A stretch of 64,000 bases of DNA from an uncultured bacterium (GTDB lineage Bacteria; Bacillota; Clostridia; Lachnospirales; Lachnospiraceae). Position 1 is the stretch's first letter. Each line of letters starts with the position of its first letter. The DNA is taken from positions 62,001 through 126,000 of the forward strand of contig CAMTMP010000007.1 in NCBI GenBank assembly GCA_947073545.1. Direction: 5' to 3'. The notes below the pieces were generated by a model. That model ran no database searches. It was not told where the DNA came from and saw nothing but the letters and a program-made list of their open reading frames with translations. Made by a program: the position numbers and the translations under genes. This document shows positions 44,542 to 54,169 of the stretch, in pieces.

Positions 44542-46377
44542 TTATTTCCCTCCAATACCTTCATCCAGACTTGCGCCGGTAATTTTGTTTACTAATGTGT
44601 TAAAGATCAGGATCGCCACGATCAGGATCAGATTGATCGCGCTGGAAAACGCGTACAATCCCATCTCGTCGAAGTAATCCAGTGTGGTCGATAAGATGAA
44701 TCCCTGTGTACAGAGGAGCAAAAACAGTGACAGCTCTCTTAAGCAGGTCATAAACGGCAGCATGTAGCCGCTGATAATGGATGATTTCTGGATCGGAATG
44801 ATGATCCGGAACATCCGTTTAAACCAGGACAAGTCCTGAATGATCGCCGCCTCCTCAATCTCCCCGGACAACTGCAGCATGGAATTTAACGCCGCCCTGC
44901 TGGCGAAGGGAATGTATTTCACCGTTCCTGCTATGATTAGCAGCGCGTAGGTGTTAAAGAGGTTTATCTTCTCGTTTGAGAAGAGGATAAAGAAGGCTGC
45001 ACCCACTGCCAGCGAAGGCATCAGGTAGGGCAGAAACGCCATATTGTTCACGTAGTTTGCCCATTTGCTTCTTCTGTTCTTGGATACGGCGTAACCGATC
45101 AAAGTGCCGATGGTTCCGGCTACCAGCGCGCAGCATACAGCCACTAACAGCGTGCCGCCAAAGGCGTGCCATATGGTTTTGTTAAAGAGGATGCCGGGCT
45201 GGCCGTAGAGCGCGCCCGCGTTGTTGTCTCTCGTCACCCACCACTTGGTCGTCAGGTTGTTCATATCTCCCGTGTACAGGAAACTGTAATCCCCGGGGTT
45301 CGGCAGGAAAGTCTCAATCGCAAAGGAAATGATCGGGAAAATGCTGGTAAAGAACGTCACCACGATCAGCACGATGCCGATCGCATATTTTCCTATTTTG
45401 CCGAGGTTGATCTTAGAAATCTGTCCGGACTTTCCGGTCACGGTCGTGTAACTCTTCCGGCTCTTTAAGCTCATCTGGTTTAATCCAAGAATCATGATGC
45501 CGAATATCATCATAATAATCGCCAGAATACTCGCCTCACCCGTATACTTGGAGTTCATGGACACATACTTTGTGGAGAGTGTGGTCAGCCCCAGATAGTG
45601 CGGTACCGGGTAACTCCCCATCGCGCTTCCGAACACCAGAAGGATGGTGGAGAGGATGGCAGGTTTTACCATGGGCAGCGTCACTCTCGTCATAATCTTC
45701 CACTTGGGCGTGTCCAGAATGGTCGCCGCCTCCTCCAGATTGGCGTCCATGTTGCGGAAAATACCGCCGATCATGATATAGGCGAAGGGCGCATAGTGCA
45801 GGCCCAGCACTACGGCGCAGGGCAGAAGTCCCATGCACCACCACTTGGGAGCCGTGACGCCAAACAGCGACACCACAAGGCCGTTCGAGGTTCCCGTCAC
45901 CGCATTGCTGTTAAACAGGTTCTGCCAGACAACTGCCAGCGTCCACTGGGGCATGATGTACGGGAAAATAAAAATGGAGCTTAAGTACTTTTTAAATTTT
46001 AAGTTGGTTCTTGTCACCAGAAATGCGAACAACCCGCCAAACACAATGGATATCAGGCATGTAAAGACCGCCAGAAGCACTGTGTTTAACATCGGCGTCC
46101 ACAGATTTGTCTTCGCCAGTCTGCTTGTGAACAGATCCACATAGTTCACTACGGAATACCCCGTCGCCCTGCCTGTCAAATGGGCATCAATGGTGCCCGG
46201 ATGGATTTTGAACGTGTCCTTGACAATGGCAACAATCGGCGCCACCGTTCCCAGAGTGGCCGTGATGCCGAACAAAAGCAGGATGATGTTCTGGGGTTTG
46301 GAAAAATAAGTCTTACATTTATTCAGATAAATCACTGAGGATTTTGTCTTCGTCTTCTCACCCATAAGCTTCTCCAC
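44542..46377 (-). CDS. Fused ABC importer permease, FbpB-like
   Basis: 611 aa with about twelve hydrophobic segments and two copies of the EAA loop (EEAATILDTPKWKIMTRVTLP and EEAAIIQDLSWFKRMFRIIIP), i.e. two BPD_transp_1 halves in one chain, as in iron and some phosphate-ester importers. Stop precedes the ATPase ATG by 1 bp. Substrate not readable: ferric iron, polyamine, 2-aminoethylphosphonate and glycerophosphate types share this layout. Confidence 0.88.
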   Translation of the reverse strand: MEKLMGEKTKTKSSVIYLNKCKTYFSKPQNIILLLFGITATLGTVAPIVAIVKDTFKIHPGTIDAHLTGRATGYSVVNYVDLFTSRLAKTNLWTPMLNTVLLAVFTCLISIVFGGLFAFLVTRTNLKFKKYLSSIFIFPYIMPQWTLAVVWQNLFNSNAVTGTSNGLVVSLFGVTAPKWWCMGLLPCAVVLGLHYAPFAYIMIGGIFRNMDANLEEAATILDTPKWKIMTRVTLPMVKPAILSTILLVFGSAMGSYPVPHYLGLTTLSTKYVSMNSKYTGEASILAIIMMIFGIMILGLNQMSLKSRKSYTTVTGKSGQISKINLGKIGKYAIGIVLIVVTFFTSIFPIISFAIETFLPNPGDYSFLYTGDMNNLTTKWWVTRDNNAGALYGQPGILFNKTIWHAFGGTLLVAVCCALVAGTIGTLIGYAVSKNRRSKWANYVNNMAFLPYLMPSLAVGAAFFILFSNEKINLFNTYALLIIAGTVKYIPFASRAALNSMLQLSGEIEEAAIIQDLSWFKRMFRIIIPIQKSSIISGYMLPFMTCLRELSLFLLLCTQGFILSTTLDYFDEMGLYAFSSAINLILIVAILIFNTLVNKITGASLDEGIGGK

Positions 46378-46463
46378 TTCTCTTTTTAAAATGGAAGTGA
46401 CATGTCACATGCCACTTCCAGGTATATTGCTTCACATCTGCATTCTTCCTTTTCTGTCCTGCC

Positions 46464-47930
46464 TTACTCTGCTGCCTCACCCTCGCTGTATTTGGTCAGA
46501 AGCTCAATCCAGCTTCCTACCGTGAAAGATACAGATGCGCAGTACTCAGGATCTTCTAACACCAGCTCGCCGTCTGTGGTCCACCAGTCATATCCTCTGT
46601 CATTCTTCGCCTCGAATTGCAGGGTACCCGCATCGTCATAGCCGCCCTTGCTGTGGCCGTAGGTCGCCTCGGTTGCCGCTGCCACCTCAGGATTGGAGGA
46701 GTAACCGCCCATATCCTTGCCCCATGCGCTGAAACCGTCCTCGGTACAGGTCATGTATGCGATGAATGCACATGCCGTCCAGGGAAGCGGGCTGTTCTCC
46801 GTCACGAAGAGATAATGACAGTAGCCGTAACCGCCGATTCCTGTGTAGCCATCCTGATATGCCGCCACATTGATGTTGTTTACGGACACACCGGCCGACT
46901 CCTCGACAGAACGGAGCTTGGAGTATACCAGAAGTCCGGACTGGTCGGTCGCGGAATCGGTTACCAGCGTATTACAGATCGGCCCGTCGTCTGTCTGCGC
47001 ATTATAGCTCTCCACCCAGAGTTTGATCCACGCCAGCGCGTATGCACCATCCGCACCGAGACCAAGATCAGCCGCCTCAGACTCCATCGCCTGAATGGTG
47101 GGCTGGAAATATGCCTGTTTGTCAGCGTCCAGTGCGTTGAAAGCGTCTTTCAGCCATGCAGCGTAGGTATCCTCCGTGAGCATGTAGAGAAAGTTCTTGC
47201 CGACGATCTCGGAATCAATATCCATATAGAGGGAATGTACGCCCTCACCCACGAAATCCCAGCAGTTCTCATAGCTTGCACTGCCTGTATTGTTGTACAT
47301 AAACACTTTGTTCAATGTCTGGAGAGGCAGGAACCCGTCCACCGCATCGGGTGTGGTGCCGTTTGCCTCAGCCCACTCCTTCGGAATGTAAGTATCGAGA
47401 ATGCCTGTCTGTACCATCTTGGACTCGATCTGGTTACCGTCCTGAATCAGGGTCATGGCAAAGGTGCCTTTCTCCTTTAAGGAATCCGCCGTGAGCTGCT
47501 CGAAAATTTTATTGTTCTTGGGCTGCTGCCACTCGAACTCCATATTGTAGGACGGGTCGATGGTCTGTAAGTATTCGATAAACAGCGGAAGCGCCGACTT
47601 GCCGCGGCTGGAGTTACCCACGCCGTAGAAGGTCTGTCCGTTGGACTCCTCAATCGCCTTCTTCGCCAGATCTTCCATGGACATGCCTTCCGCCTCACGG
47701 ATGATCTTCTGTGTCGCCGTCAGGCTTGCCTCATCTACAGGCGCTGCCTCTTCCGCCGCCGGTGCGCTGTCGCTTCCCTCATCTGCCGCGGGCGCCGCCG
47801 GTGTTTCCGCCTCTGCCGCAGCTTCCCCCTGTGCCGCGGGCGCTGCCTGCTGTGCTCCTCCGCCGCATCCCGCAAGACTTCCTGCGATCATACAGCTTGC
47901 CAGTAATAACGATAATGCTTTTTTCTTCAT
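46464..47930 (-). CDS. ABC importer solute-binding lipoprotein
   Basis: 488 aa from ATG 47930 (GGGAGG upstream). Signal peptide with lipobox (IAGSLAGCGGG), then an about 50-residue Ala/Pro/Glu-rich tether, then a large type 2 binding domain. Receptor for the FbpB/C-like transporter encoded next. The low-complexity tether is usual for gut Firmicute lipoproteins. Confidence 0.88.
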   Translation of the reverse strand: MKKKALSLLLASCMIAGSLAGCGGGAQQAAPAAQGEAAAEAETPAAPAADEGSDSAPAAEEAAPVDEASLTATQKIIREAEGMSMEDLAKKAIEESNGQTFYGVGNSSRGKSALPLFIEYLQTIDPSYNMEFEWQQPKNNKIFEQLTADSLKEKGTFAMTLIQDGNQIESKMVQTGILDTYIPKEWAEANGTTPDAVDGFLPLQTLNKVFMYNNTGSASYENCWDFVGEGVHSLYMDIDSEIVGKNFLYMLTEDTYAAWLKDAFNALDADKQAYFQPTIQAMESEAADLGLGADGAYALAWIKLWVESYNAQTDDGPICNTLVTDSATDQSGLLVYSKLRSVEESAGVSVNNINVAAYQDGYTGIGGYGYCHYLFVTENSPLPWTACAFIAYMTCTEDGFSAWGKDMGGYSSNPEVAAATEATYGHSKGGYDDAGTLQFEAKNDRGYDWWTTDGELVLEDPEYCASVSFTVGSWIELLTKYSEGEAAE

Positions 47931-48061
47931 AAATTTATACCTCCCTTTCATTTGTTTCTCTATCCTTCCCGGGTTTGTATCTTGATATTATTATAAAGAC
48001 AGAATGCCAAAAGAAAAACGGGACGAATCTGTTATTTCTTTGAGATTTCTGTGAATATGCA

Positions 48062-48096
48062 CAAAAAAATACCCCGCAATTCTTTTTGCAGGGCAT
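48062..48096 (-). terminator. Intrinsic terminator after the HD-domain gene
   Basis: Minus strand ATGCCCTGCAA, loop AAAGAA, TTGCGGGGTAT then T-run: 11-bp stem with two G-T pairs and seven T, about 45 bp after the HD gene stop. The remaining gap to 47930 presumably holds the importer promoter, but I see only a TATAAT at about 47990 without a clear -35. Confidence 0.75.
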
Positions 48097-48142
48097 TTTA
48101 CACATACTATACAATTCGCTTTTCTATTTGTTTATTCATTTC

Positions 48143-48751
48143 TTATAGCTTTATTCCAAACGTATTCTCCACCACATCGTCAAACAGGGTATACAGATTC
48201 CTGCCGCTCTTTTCCTCGAAGTATCTCCATATCTCGTAAATCGCTTTCCAATTTTCCACAGTGGTGTCTTTCACGCCATGCCGCAGGGCAACATCCAGCA
48301 GTCTTTTTTCCAGAAGACAAACTCCCTCCGGCAGACAAATGCTGTCACACAACTGAATCAGCCTGTCATAGTCTGTATATACCGCGTTATCCAGCACCTC
48401 GCGGATCTCTGCGTAAACCGCCTCACTGCAATCATTAGCTCCAATATAGTAATCAATTTTTTGTACGGGGAATGAATGGGTAATGCAAATCTGCGCTGCA
48501 TCCTCATACCCTTTCTTCTTTAAATGCAGATAACCGTCATAAATATGAAGCATTGCTGTCGGCCCTGTATATCTTCCCAAATCGTGAAGCAGCCCCAATA
48601 CCTCCGCCGTATCTCCGTCCAGACCGCAGACTTGCGCGATCTTTCTGGCTGCGCCCGCCACCGCTTTGGAATGAGCGGCCCATGGTCCCGGGTTGCAGGA
48701 ATCCGCCCATGCCAGCATTTCTCTTGCCTCTTGTAATGTGGGTATTTTCAT
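48143..48751 (-). CDS. HD-domain hydrolase
   Basis: 202 aa from ATG 48751 (GAGGAG upstream). Metal-binding residues: His in AAHSKAVAGAARKIAQ, LLHDLGRYTG (HD pair), and ICITHSFP; this is the HDIG-like phosphohydrolase pattern. Similar proteins hydrolyse nucleotides or act as predicted HD superfamily enzymes; the substrate is unknown. Lies between the importer and its likely sensory genes. Confidence 0.82.
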   Translation of the reverse strand: MKIPTLQEAREMLAWADSCNPGPWAAHSKAVAGAARKIAQVCGLDGDTAEVLGLLHDLGRYTGPTAMLHIYDGYLHLKKKGYEDAAQICITHSFPVQKIDYYIGANDCSEAVYAEIREVLDNAVYTDYDRLIQLCDSICLPEGVCLLEKRLLDVALRHGVKDTTVENWKAIYEIWRYFEEKSGRNLYTLFDDVVENTFGIKL

Positions 48752-48899
48752 AATCGCTCCTCTTTTCTTTTGAAACCTGACTCTGTTTCCCGCATCGAGC
48801 ATAACGCACAAATGGCTGTCATCACAACCGGAGATATCTGTTATTTTATTAAAATTTCTGCTATTTTATTAAGTAACTCTGCTCTCCGGATCCCATTTG

Positions 48900-49673
48900 C
48901 TATTCCCTTCCGACCCTGTCCTGATACTCGGACGGATTCACCCCCGCGACCTTCTTAAAAATCGTGGAAAAGTAGGTAATATCCTTATACCCTACCATTT
49001 CCGCCACCTCGTAGACCTTATACCGGCAATTCTGTAAAAGCTTCATGGCCATCCGCACCCGGTAGCGGGTGATATAGGCATTGATTGTATATTCCGTCTC
49101 TTTCTTAAAAGTATGGCTCAGATGCCCTTCGCTCAGGCCAAGCGACTCCGCAATCTTCCGGACGCCGATATCGGAGTCCGCATAGTGCTCCATAATATAA
49201 TTCATGGCCTCCGTCACATACTTGCTCTTTTCTCCCTTTTGAATGGACGCGTGAGCCAGCACATCCTCCTCGTGGGCCCTGCCGCCGGACTGCTGTCTCG
49301 CCTCCACCTTCTTCTTGATGCGCCGGACCGCCTCCTCCAGCTCTCCGTCCTCAAACGGCTTGAGCAGATAATCGGAGGCTCCCAGCTTAACCGCATTCTG
49401 CGCATAGGCGAAATCATCGTAGGCTGTCAGAAAAATCACATAAGTTTCATTTCCCTCGTCACGAAGCTCCGTAACCATCTCAATTCCATCCTTTTTTGGC
49501 ATACGGATGTCACAGATCACCAGATCCGGCCGGTATTTATGAATCGCCTCCAGCCCTTCCTCCCCGTTTCCGGCCTCCGCCACCACCATACAGTCAAGCG
49601 CCTCCCAATCCGTCTCCATGACAATGCCCTTCCTCACAAGACTCTCATCATCCACCACCAGAATTTTAAACAT
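48900..49673 (-). CDS. AraC-type response regulator (YesN-like)
   Basis: 257 aa from ATG 49673 (GGAGAGGGCT upstream). REC with phospho-Asp in LVICDIRMPKKDG and Lys in LLKPFEDGE; C-terminal pair of AraC helix-turn-helices (IGVRKIAESLGLSEGHLSHTFKKE and YEVAEMVGYKDITYFSTIFKKVAG). Partner of the kinase upstream; likely activates the importer at 42894-47930. Confidence 0.92.
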   Translation of the reverse strand: MFKILVVDDESLVRKGIVMETDWEALDCMVVAEAGNGEEGLEAIHKYRPDLVICDIRMPKKDGIEMVTELRDEGNETYVIFLTAYDDFAYAQNAVKLGASDYLLKPFEDGELEEAVRRIKKKVEARQQSGGRAHEEDVLAHASIQKGEKSKYVTEAMNYIMEHYADSDIGVRKIAESLGLSEGHLSHTFKKETEYTINAYITRYRVRMAMKLLQNCRYKVYEVAEMVGYKDITYFSTIFKKVAGVNPSEYQDRVGRE

Positions 49674-49744
49674 AGCCCTCTCCATTCCGAAACATTTTTC
49701 TTCCGGACATCCGTGCCGCTCCCCTCCGGCGGATATATCCCGTT

Positions 49745-51454
49745 TCACATAAGGTTACCTGCCGCCACCGGCAGGGTAATCCGTACTTTCGTCCCGCCGC
49801 CCGGCTGATTCTCCGCATATAGTCCGTACTGCATCCCGTAATGCAGCCTGATAATCGTGTCCACATTATAAAATCCGATATGGCCTTTTAACTTCTCCCG
49901 GTTTCTCTCTCTCAAAAGAGAAAGTATTTCCTCATCCATCCCGCAGCCATCGTCGTACACATCCACATACAAAACCGCCTCTTCCTCGTAAATATTGAGG
50001 AAAATATGGCCGTCCTCCCGCTCTTTCAGTCCGTGTAAAATCGCGTTCTCCACAATGGGCTGGATAATCATTTTCGGCACCCGGCACTCCTCCAGCTCAA
50101 GGGGCAGCTCCACGTCGTAGGAAAAATTGCCGTCGAAGCGGATTTTTTGAATATCCATGTAAGCGCACACCAGACTGACCTCCTCCGACAGGCTGATAAA
50201 CGGCGCCTCGGAAATGCTTGTGCGGAGTATTCTGGCAAGGCCGGACGCCAGCGTGGCAAGCTCCGGCACATGGTGGGCTTTGGCCACCCACTTGATCGTG
50301 TCCAGCGTATTATAGAGAAAATGCGGGTTGAGCTGGGCCTGCATCATGGCAATGTTGCTGTCGTTTAACTCCTTCTGCTGCTTTACCTGCAATTCCAGAT
50401 TCTCCTTGATCTGTCTGGTCATCCCGTCAAAGCTGGCGGAGAGCTGCCCCAGCTCATCCTTTCTGCCGCTCTTGATCTGCACGTCCAGATCTCCCTCCTC
50501 CACTCTGGCCATGGCCTTTGCCAGTTTTTTGACCGGTGTAGTCAAGTAGTCGCTCATCACCCCCGCCGCCAGCACGCAAAGAAACAGAGAACACACCGCC
50601 ATGATCATAATGACGCCCGCCGTCATATTGGTCACGTCCTGCGTAAAAACAGGTTCCCTCCCCAATATGATATACAGACCTGTCCGGGTGATCGGCGCAA
50701 TGTAAAAGGTGATGCCGTCTGTGGTCTGGCGCAGATCCTCCCCCGCCATCCATCGGGTGCGGAGGGTTTGTGCCAGAGATGCCTCCTTGGCCGCCTTCGT
50801 GCTGTACACGTCCTCCCAGAAGCTGTCTAACACGGCGATCCCGTTCTGTTCGTCGTAAGCGCCGGATAAAATGGTCTCAAAATGCGTCTCCGTCATGTCC
50901 ACCACCACGAAGCCCACGCACTCCTCATTCTCGTCCAAAATCGCGCGGGCGCCTTGCAGACAGGGCGCGTCCGCACCCTGTTCCCAGGATGCCCTGCGCA
51001 GAATCATATCCTGCGAATGGGTCCTCGCCACCTTCAAAAGCCCCCAATAGGCCGGCAGCTCTCCCGCCACACCCTGCGGCGACGTGGACAGACTGCATAT
51101 ACCCTGAGCGTCGTACACATGAAACCACGCAATTTCCCGCAGATCCTGCGTCTTCTCATACAGCCGCTTATAGGCTTTGTTTTTAAGCCAGCTATCCGTC
51201 TGTGTAATGCCGTCCACAATCACCGGATCCGCCAGAATCTCTTCCGCTACTTTTTCCATCGCATCAAAGGTGCCCGTCATGCGCGCTTCCACGCTGACAA
51301 GCTGCGCCTGCGTCTTCTCCTCGTAGTCCTTGGAAAGTCTCGCCTTTAGAACACTGACCAGAAAGCAGCCCGTAATCACCAGCGGAACCAGCGCGACCAC
51401 AAGAAAGCATAAAAACAGTTCTCTCTTAAAAGATTTCCGAATAATTGTCGTCAT
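49745..51454 (-). CDS. YesM-type sensor histidine kinase
   Basis: 569 aa from ATG 51454, overlapping the binding-protein stop (ATGA). TM1 about 14-38, a large extracytoplasmic sensor, TM2 about 275-300, HAMP (YLTTPVKKLAKAMARVEEGDLDV), His in NPHFLYNTLDTIKW, and the HATPase domain (NAILHGLKER...DDGCGM). Probably reads ligand via the lipoprotein encoded upstream. Confidence 0.9.
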   Translation of the reverse strand: MTTIIRKSFKRELFLCFLVVALVPLVITGCFLVSVLKARLSKDYEEKTQAQLVSVEARMTGTFDAMEKVAEEILADPVIVDGITQTDSWLKNKAYKRLYEKTQDLREIAWFHVYDAQGICSLSTSPQGVAGELPAYWGLLKVARTHSQDMILRRASWEQGADAPCLQGARAILDENEECVGFVVVDMTETHFETILSGAYDEQNGIAVLDSFWEDVYSTKAAKEASLAQTLRTRWMAGEDLRQTTDGITFYIAPITRTGLYIILGREPVFTQDVTNMTAGVIMIMAVCSLFLCVLAAGVMSDYLTTPVKKLAKAMARVEEGDLDVQIKSGRKDELGQLSASFDGMTRQIKENLELQVKQQKELNDSNIAMMQAQLNPHFLYNTLDTIKWVAKAHHVPELATLASGLARILRTSISEAPFISLSEEVSLVCAYMDIQKIRFDGNFSYDVELPLELEECRVPKMIIQPIVENAILHGLKEREDGHIFLNIYEEEAVLYVDVYDDGCGMDEEILSLLRERNREKLKGHIGFYNVDTIIRLHYGMQYGLYAENQPGGGTKVRITLPVAAGNLM

Positions 51455-52458
51455 GGCTGCCCCGTCAGTTCCTTCCACTGTGTCAGTATTTCTTCCCGAT
51501 GGGTTTCTGAGTATTCCAGATCATAGAGCACTTCCCTGACGGGTGTGCTCTGCGCGCCCCTGCGCACGCTCCTGCGGTACAGACGATCCTCCAGAAGCCG
51601 CTGTACATCCTCACTCACCGTAAACTCGATGAACAGCTCCGCGTTTTCCCTGTGAGGCGCGTTTTTAATAAGGGCGCTGCCGTCCGGTACGGCCGCGGTC
51701 CCCTCTTTTGGGTAGATCATTCCGATATCGGCGTTTTGATCCATCTCCTTTAAAACGGTTTCTTCCAATGTAATGCCGATCAGCTTCTTCCCGGCAGTGA
51801 CTTCCTGCAGCACCTCGCCGGAGCCTGCCAGAATATCTCCATCCAGATTGGAGACAAAGGCTTCCAGCGTCTCCTCCTCCGCCATATCCTGCGACAGTAT
51901 TTGCAGCATCGTCATAAGTGCGGTGTAACTGCTCCCGGATCTGTACGGATCGGCAAACGCGATATTGCCCTGCCAGTGATTGTTGGTCAGATCCCGCCAG
52001 CTCCTCGGCGTACCGGCCGAAATAACCAGCTTTTTATTGTAGGCAATCACAATGGGCAGTTTGGAAAACACCGTATATGCGCCATCCTCCGACGCATAGG
52101 CGCTGTCAAGCTGCTCCCACTGGCTGCTGACATAGGGTTCAAAATATGCCGCGTAGGCATTCAGGTTATCCACGCCGCCGCCAAACATCACATCCCCCGA
52201 ATTTTTTCCATTCTCCCCGGCAATCCGGTCAAGCAGATCGTTGGTTCCTCCGGTGACCACCTCCACCCAGATACCTGTCCGTTCCTCAAACTCCCTGACG
52301 ATCGGACCGTAAATTTCCTCCTTATGGGAAGTGTAAACCACCAGCTTATTGCTCTCTTCCAGCCGGTATTCCTCCTGTATCTGGCCGCTCCCACAGCCGC
52401 CTGTCATCACCGCCGCCATAAAAAGGCTGGCCGCCGCCTGTAAAATCCGTTTTTTCAT
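51451..52458 (-). CDS. Solute-binding lipoprotein of a sensory SBP-kinase-regulator trio
   Basis: 335 aa from ATG 52458 (GGGAG 7 nt upstream). Lipobox MTGGCGSG, then an Fbp/AfuA-like binding domain (KLVVYTSHKEEIYGPIVREFEERTG). Having no permease of its own and being coupled to the kinase by ATGA overlap, it likely serves as a co-receptor as PgtC does for PgtB in phosphoglycerate sensing. Confidence 0.85.
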   Translation of the reverse strand: MKKRILQAAASLFMAAVMTGGCGSGQIQEEYRLEESNKLVVYTSHKEEIYGPIVREFEERTGIWVEVVTGGTNDLLDRIAGENGKNSGDVMFGGGVDNLNAYAAYFEPYVSSQWEQLDSAYASEDGAYTVFSKLPIVIAYNKKLVISAGTPRSWRDLTNNHWQGNIAFADPYRSGSSYTALMTMLQILSQDMAEEETLEAFVSNLDGDILAGSGEVLQEVTAGKKLIGITLEETVLKEMDQNADIGMIYPKEGTAAVPDGSALIKNAPHRENAELFIEFTVSEDVQRLLEDRLYRRSVRRGAQSTPVREVLYDLEYSETHREEILTQWKELTGQP

Positions 52459-52517
52459 TCTGTCGCTCCCTCTCTTTTCCCATTCTACCAAAAACCCTGT
52501 TTCAGAGAAAGACCCTC

Positions 52518-52546
52518 TTGACACTTGCCTGTTTTAGATACATAAT
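52518..52546 (+). promoter_or_regulatory. Promoter of the Mrp-like operon
   Basis: TTGACA (52518-52523), 17-nt spacer, CATAAT (52541-52546): perfect -35 and 5 of 6 at -10. Leader of about 93 nt to the first gene. Confidence 0.65.
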
Positions 52547-52645
52547 ATTACCGTTCATGCAGGCTCCCTGGCTTTACACTGTAATATAAATAAGTAAAAA
52601 CACTTATAACACATAAAATTATGTTCAGAACAACGGAGGAAAATA

Positions 52646-53104
52646 ATGTTTATCCCTTTTTTTCTGATATGGGTTATTTTTAACGGGCAGCTCACTGCGG
52701 AAATAGCAGCTTTCGGTGTCGTCATCGCTGGGGTTATGTACTGGTTTTTATGCCGGTTTCTCAACTACAGCCCCCGATACGACCTTTTTTTATGGCGAAA
52801 AGCCCCTCTTTTGGCGCAGTATATGCTGACTCTGGTCTGGGAAATTTTAAAGGCCAATCTGTCTGTCTTTCGTCTGATTTACACCGCCGAGTACGAATTG
52901 GAACCGGCTGTCGTGCATTTTAAAACCGATCTGCGCACCACATTTGCGCGGGTACTGCTGGCCAATTCCATCACCCTGACTCCCGGTACGATCACCGTGG
53001 CGTTATCGGGCAGCGAATATACGGTACATTGTCTTGACAAAGAACTGGCGGAGGGCATTTCCTCCTCCGTATTCGTGAAACTTCTGAAGAAAATCGAAAC
53101 ATAA
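52646..53104 (+). CDS. mrpE: Mrp/Mnh antiporter subunit E
   Basis: 152 aa with two N-terminal hydrophobic segments and the MnhE pattern LVWEILKANLSVFRLIY and LLANSITLTPGTITVALSG. GGAGG upstream of ATG. First gene of the operon; the order E-F-G-(MbhD)-B-C-D is Mrp/Mbh-like. Confidence 0.9.
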   Translation: MFIPFFLIWVIFNGQLTAEIAAFGVVIAGVMYWFLCRFLNYSPRYDLFLWRKAPLLAQYMLTLVWEILKANLSVFRLIYTAEYELEPAVVHFKTDLRTTFARVLLANSITLTPGTITVALSGSEYTVHCLDKELAEGISSSVFVKLLKKIET

Positions 53105-53176
53105 GAAGTGCTGCGTCTCATGCAGAAGAATGCCTTAAAAGCGGAATTCTGCGCAAAGCTATGAAATGGAGGAACT

Positions 53177-53506
53177 ATGAAAGAATCAATCTACCACCCA
53201 CTTTTTATTCTGCTGCTGATCGTGCTTTCCTTTATGCTGCTGGTCTGCCTGATCCGCGCCGTAAAAGGCCCCCGTGTGGCCGACCGTCTGATGGCCGTCA
53301 ACATGATGGGGACCATGGTTATGGTTATGATTTCGATTCTGGCGCTGCTTTTACGGGAAGGCTATCTGGTAGATATCTGTCTGATCTACGCCATGATCAG
53401 CTTTCTTTCCGTGGTGGTGATCTCCAAGGTTTACATCGGTATCTATGAAGAACAGCACCACTATCAGGAAGATGCGGAAGGGGGAAATGCGGATGAGTGC
53501 AGTTGA
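53177..53506 (+). CDS. mrpF: Mrp/Mnh antiporter subunit F
   Basis: 109 aa, three hydrophobic segments, CLIRAVKGPRVADRLMAVNMMGTM and IYAMISFLSVVVISKVY as in MnhF. GGAGG 4 nt before ATG. Overlaps the next gene by 14 bp. Confidence 0.92.
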   Translation: MKESIYHPLFILLLIVLSFMLLVCLIRAVKGPRVADRLMAVNMMGTMVMVMISILALLLREGYLVDICLIYAMISFLSVVVISKVYIGIYEEQHHYQEDAEGGNADECS

Positions 53507-53897
53507 ATGGATCAGACTGATTATCGGATGTCTGTTTATATTGGTCGGTATGGTCATTTTCTTCACCGAGCTGTTCGGCGTCTTTCACTTTAATTATGTT
53601 TTAAACAGAATGCACGCGGCAGCCATGGGGGATACGCTGGGCATCAGCGCGTGCCTGATTGGTCTGATGATTTTTTCGGGTCTGAATTTTACGACTCTGA
53701 AAATGTTTTTAATCATCGTCTTTTTGTGGTTCGCTTCTCCGGTCTCCTCCCATGTGCTTTCGAGGCTGGAGGCCGCCACCAATGATAATCTGTCTTCGCA
53801 CTGTGAAATATATGAGGACGTGGAAACTCTCGAGAGAGAACTTGCCGCGGCAGGAAAAGACGGCGATACCGAAAAAAAGGAGGCGTCCGTGTCATGA
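53493..53897 (+). CDS. mrpG: Mrp/Mnh antiporter subunit G
   Basis: 134 aa from ATG 53493 (GGGGGA at 7 nt; the frame extends upstream inside subunit F). Three hydrophobic segments and FNYVLNRMHAAAMGDTLGISACLIGL, the PhaG/MnhG core. Longer acidic C-terminal tail than usual (ETLERELAAAGKDGDTEKKE). Confidence 0.9.
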   Translation: MSAVEWIRLIIGCLFILVGMVIFFTELFGVFHFNYVLNRMHAAAMGDTLGISACLIGLMIFSGLNFTTLKMFLIIVFLWFASPVSSHVLSRLEAATNDNLSSHCEIYEDVETLERELAAAGKDGDTEKKEASVS

Positions 53898-54169
53898 CAG
53901 CTTTTCAGATCATTTTGATGGGACTGCTGATTATCTGCGCGGTCTCTGTCAGCTTTTCCAAAAATCTGTTAAACGCGATTCTTATTTATATGTCTTTCAG
54001 TCTGGTCATGTCCATGCTCTGGATCTGTCTGGAGTCCCCCGATCTGGCCATTACGGAGGCCGCCGTCGGCGCGGGAATCACCAGCGTCCTCTTCTTTGTG
54101 ACGCTCAAAAAAATTCACGCCATAGACGCTTCGGATCCGGAAGCAAAGGAGGAAAAGGAAAATGAGTAG
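53894..54169 (+). CDS. MbhD-like (DUF4040) subunit
   Basis: 91 aa, three hydrophobic segments, NLLNAILIYMSFSLVMSMLW and SPDLAITEAAVGAGITSVLFF, the hydrogenase-subunit/MrpA C-terminal core as a separate protein. Overlaps both neighbours by 4-8 bp. Confidence 0.87.
   Translation: MTAFQIILMGLLIICAVSVSFSKNLLNAILIYMSFSLVMSMLWICLESPDLAITEAAVGAGITSVLFFVTLKKIHAIDASDPEAKEEKENE

Noticed and set aside
53143-53160. GGAATTCTGCGCAAAG as another inversion half-site
   Set aside because: Only a partial match to one arm and no partner site nearby.
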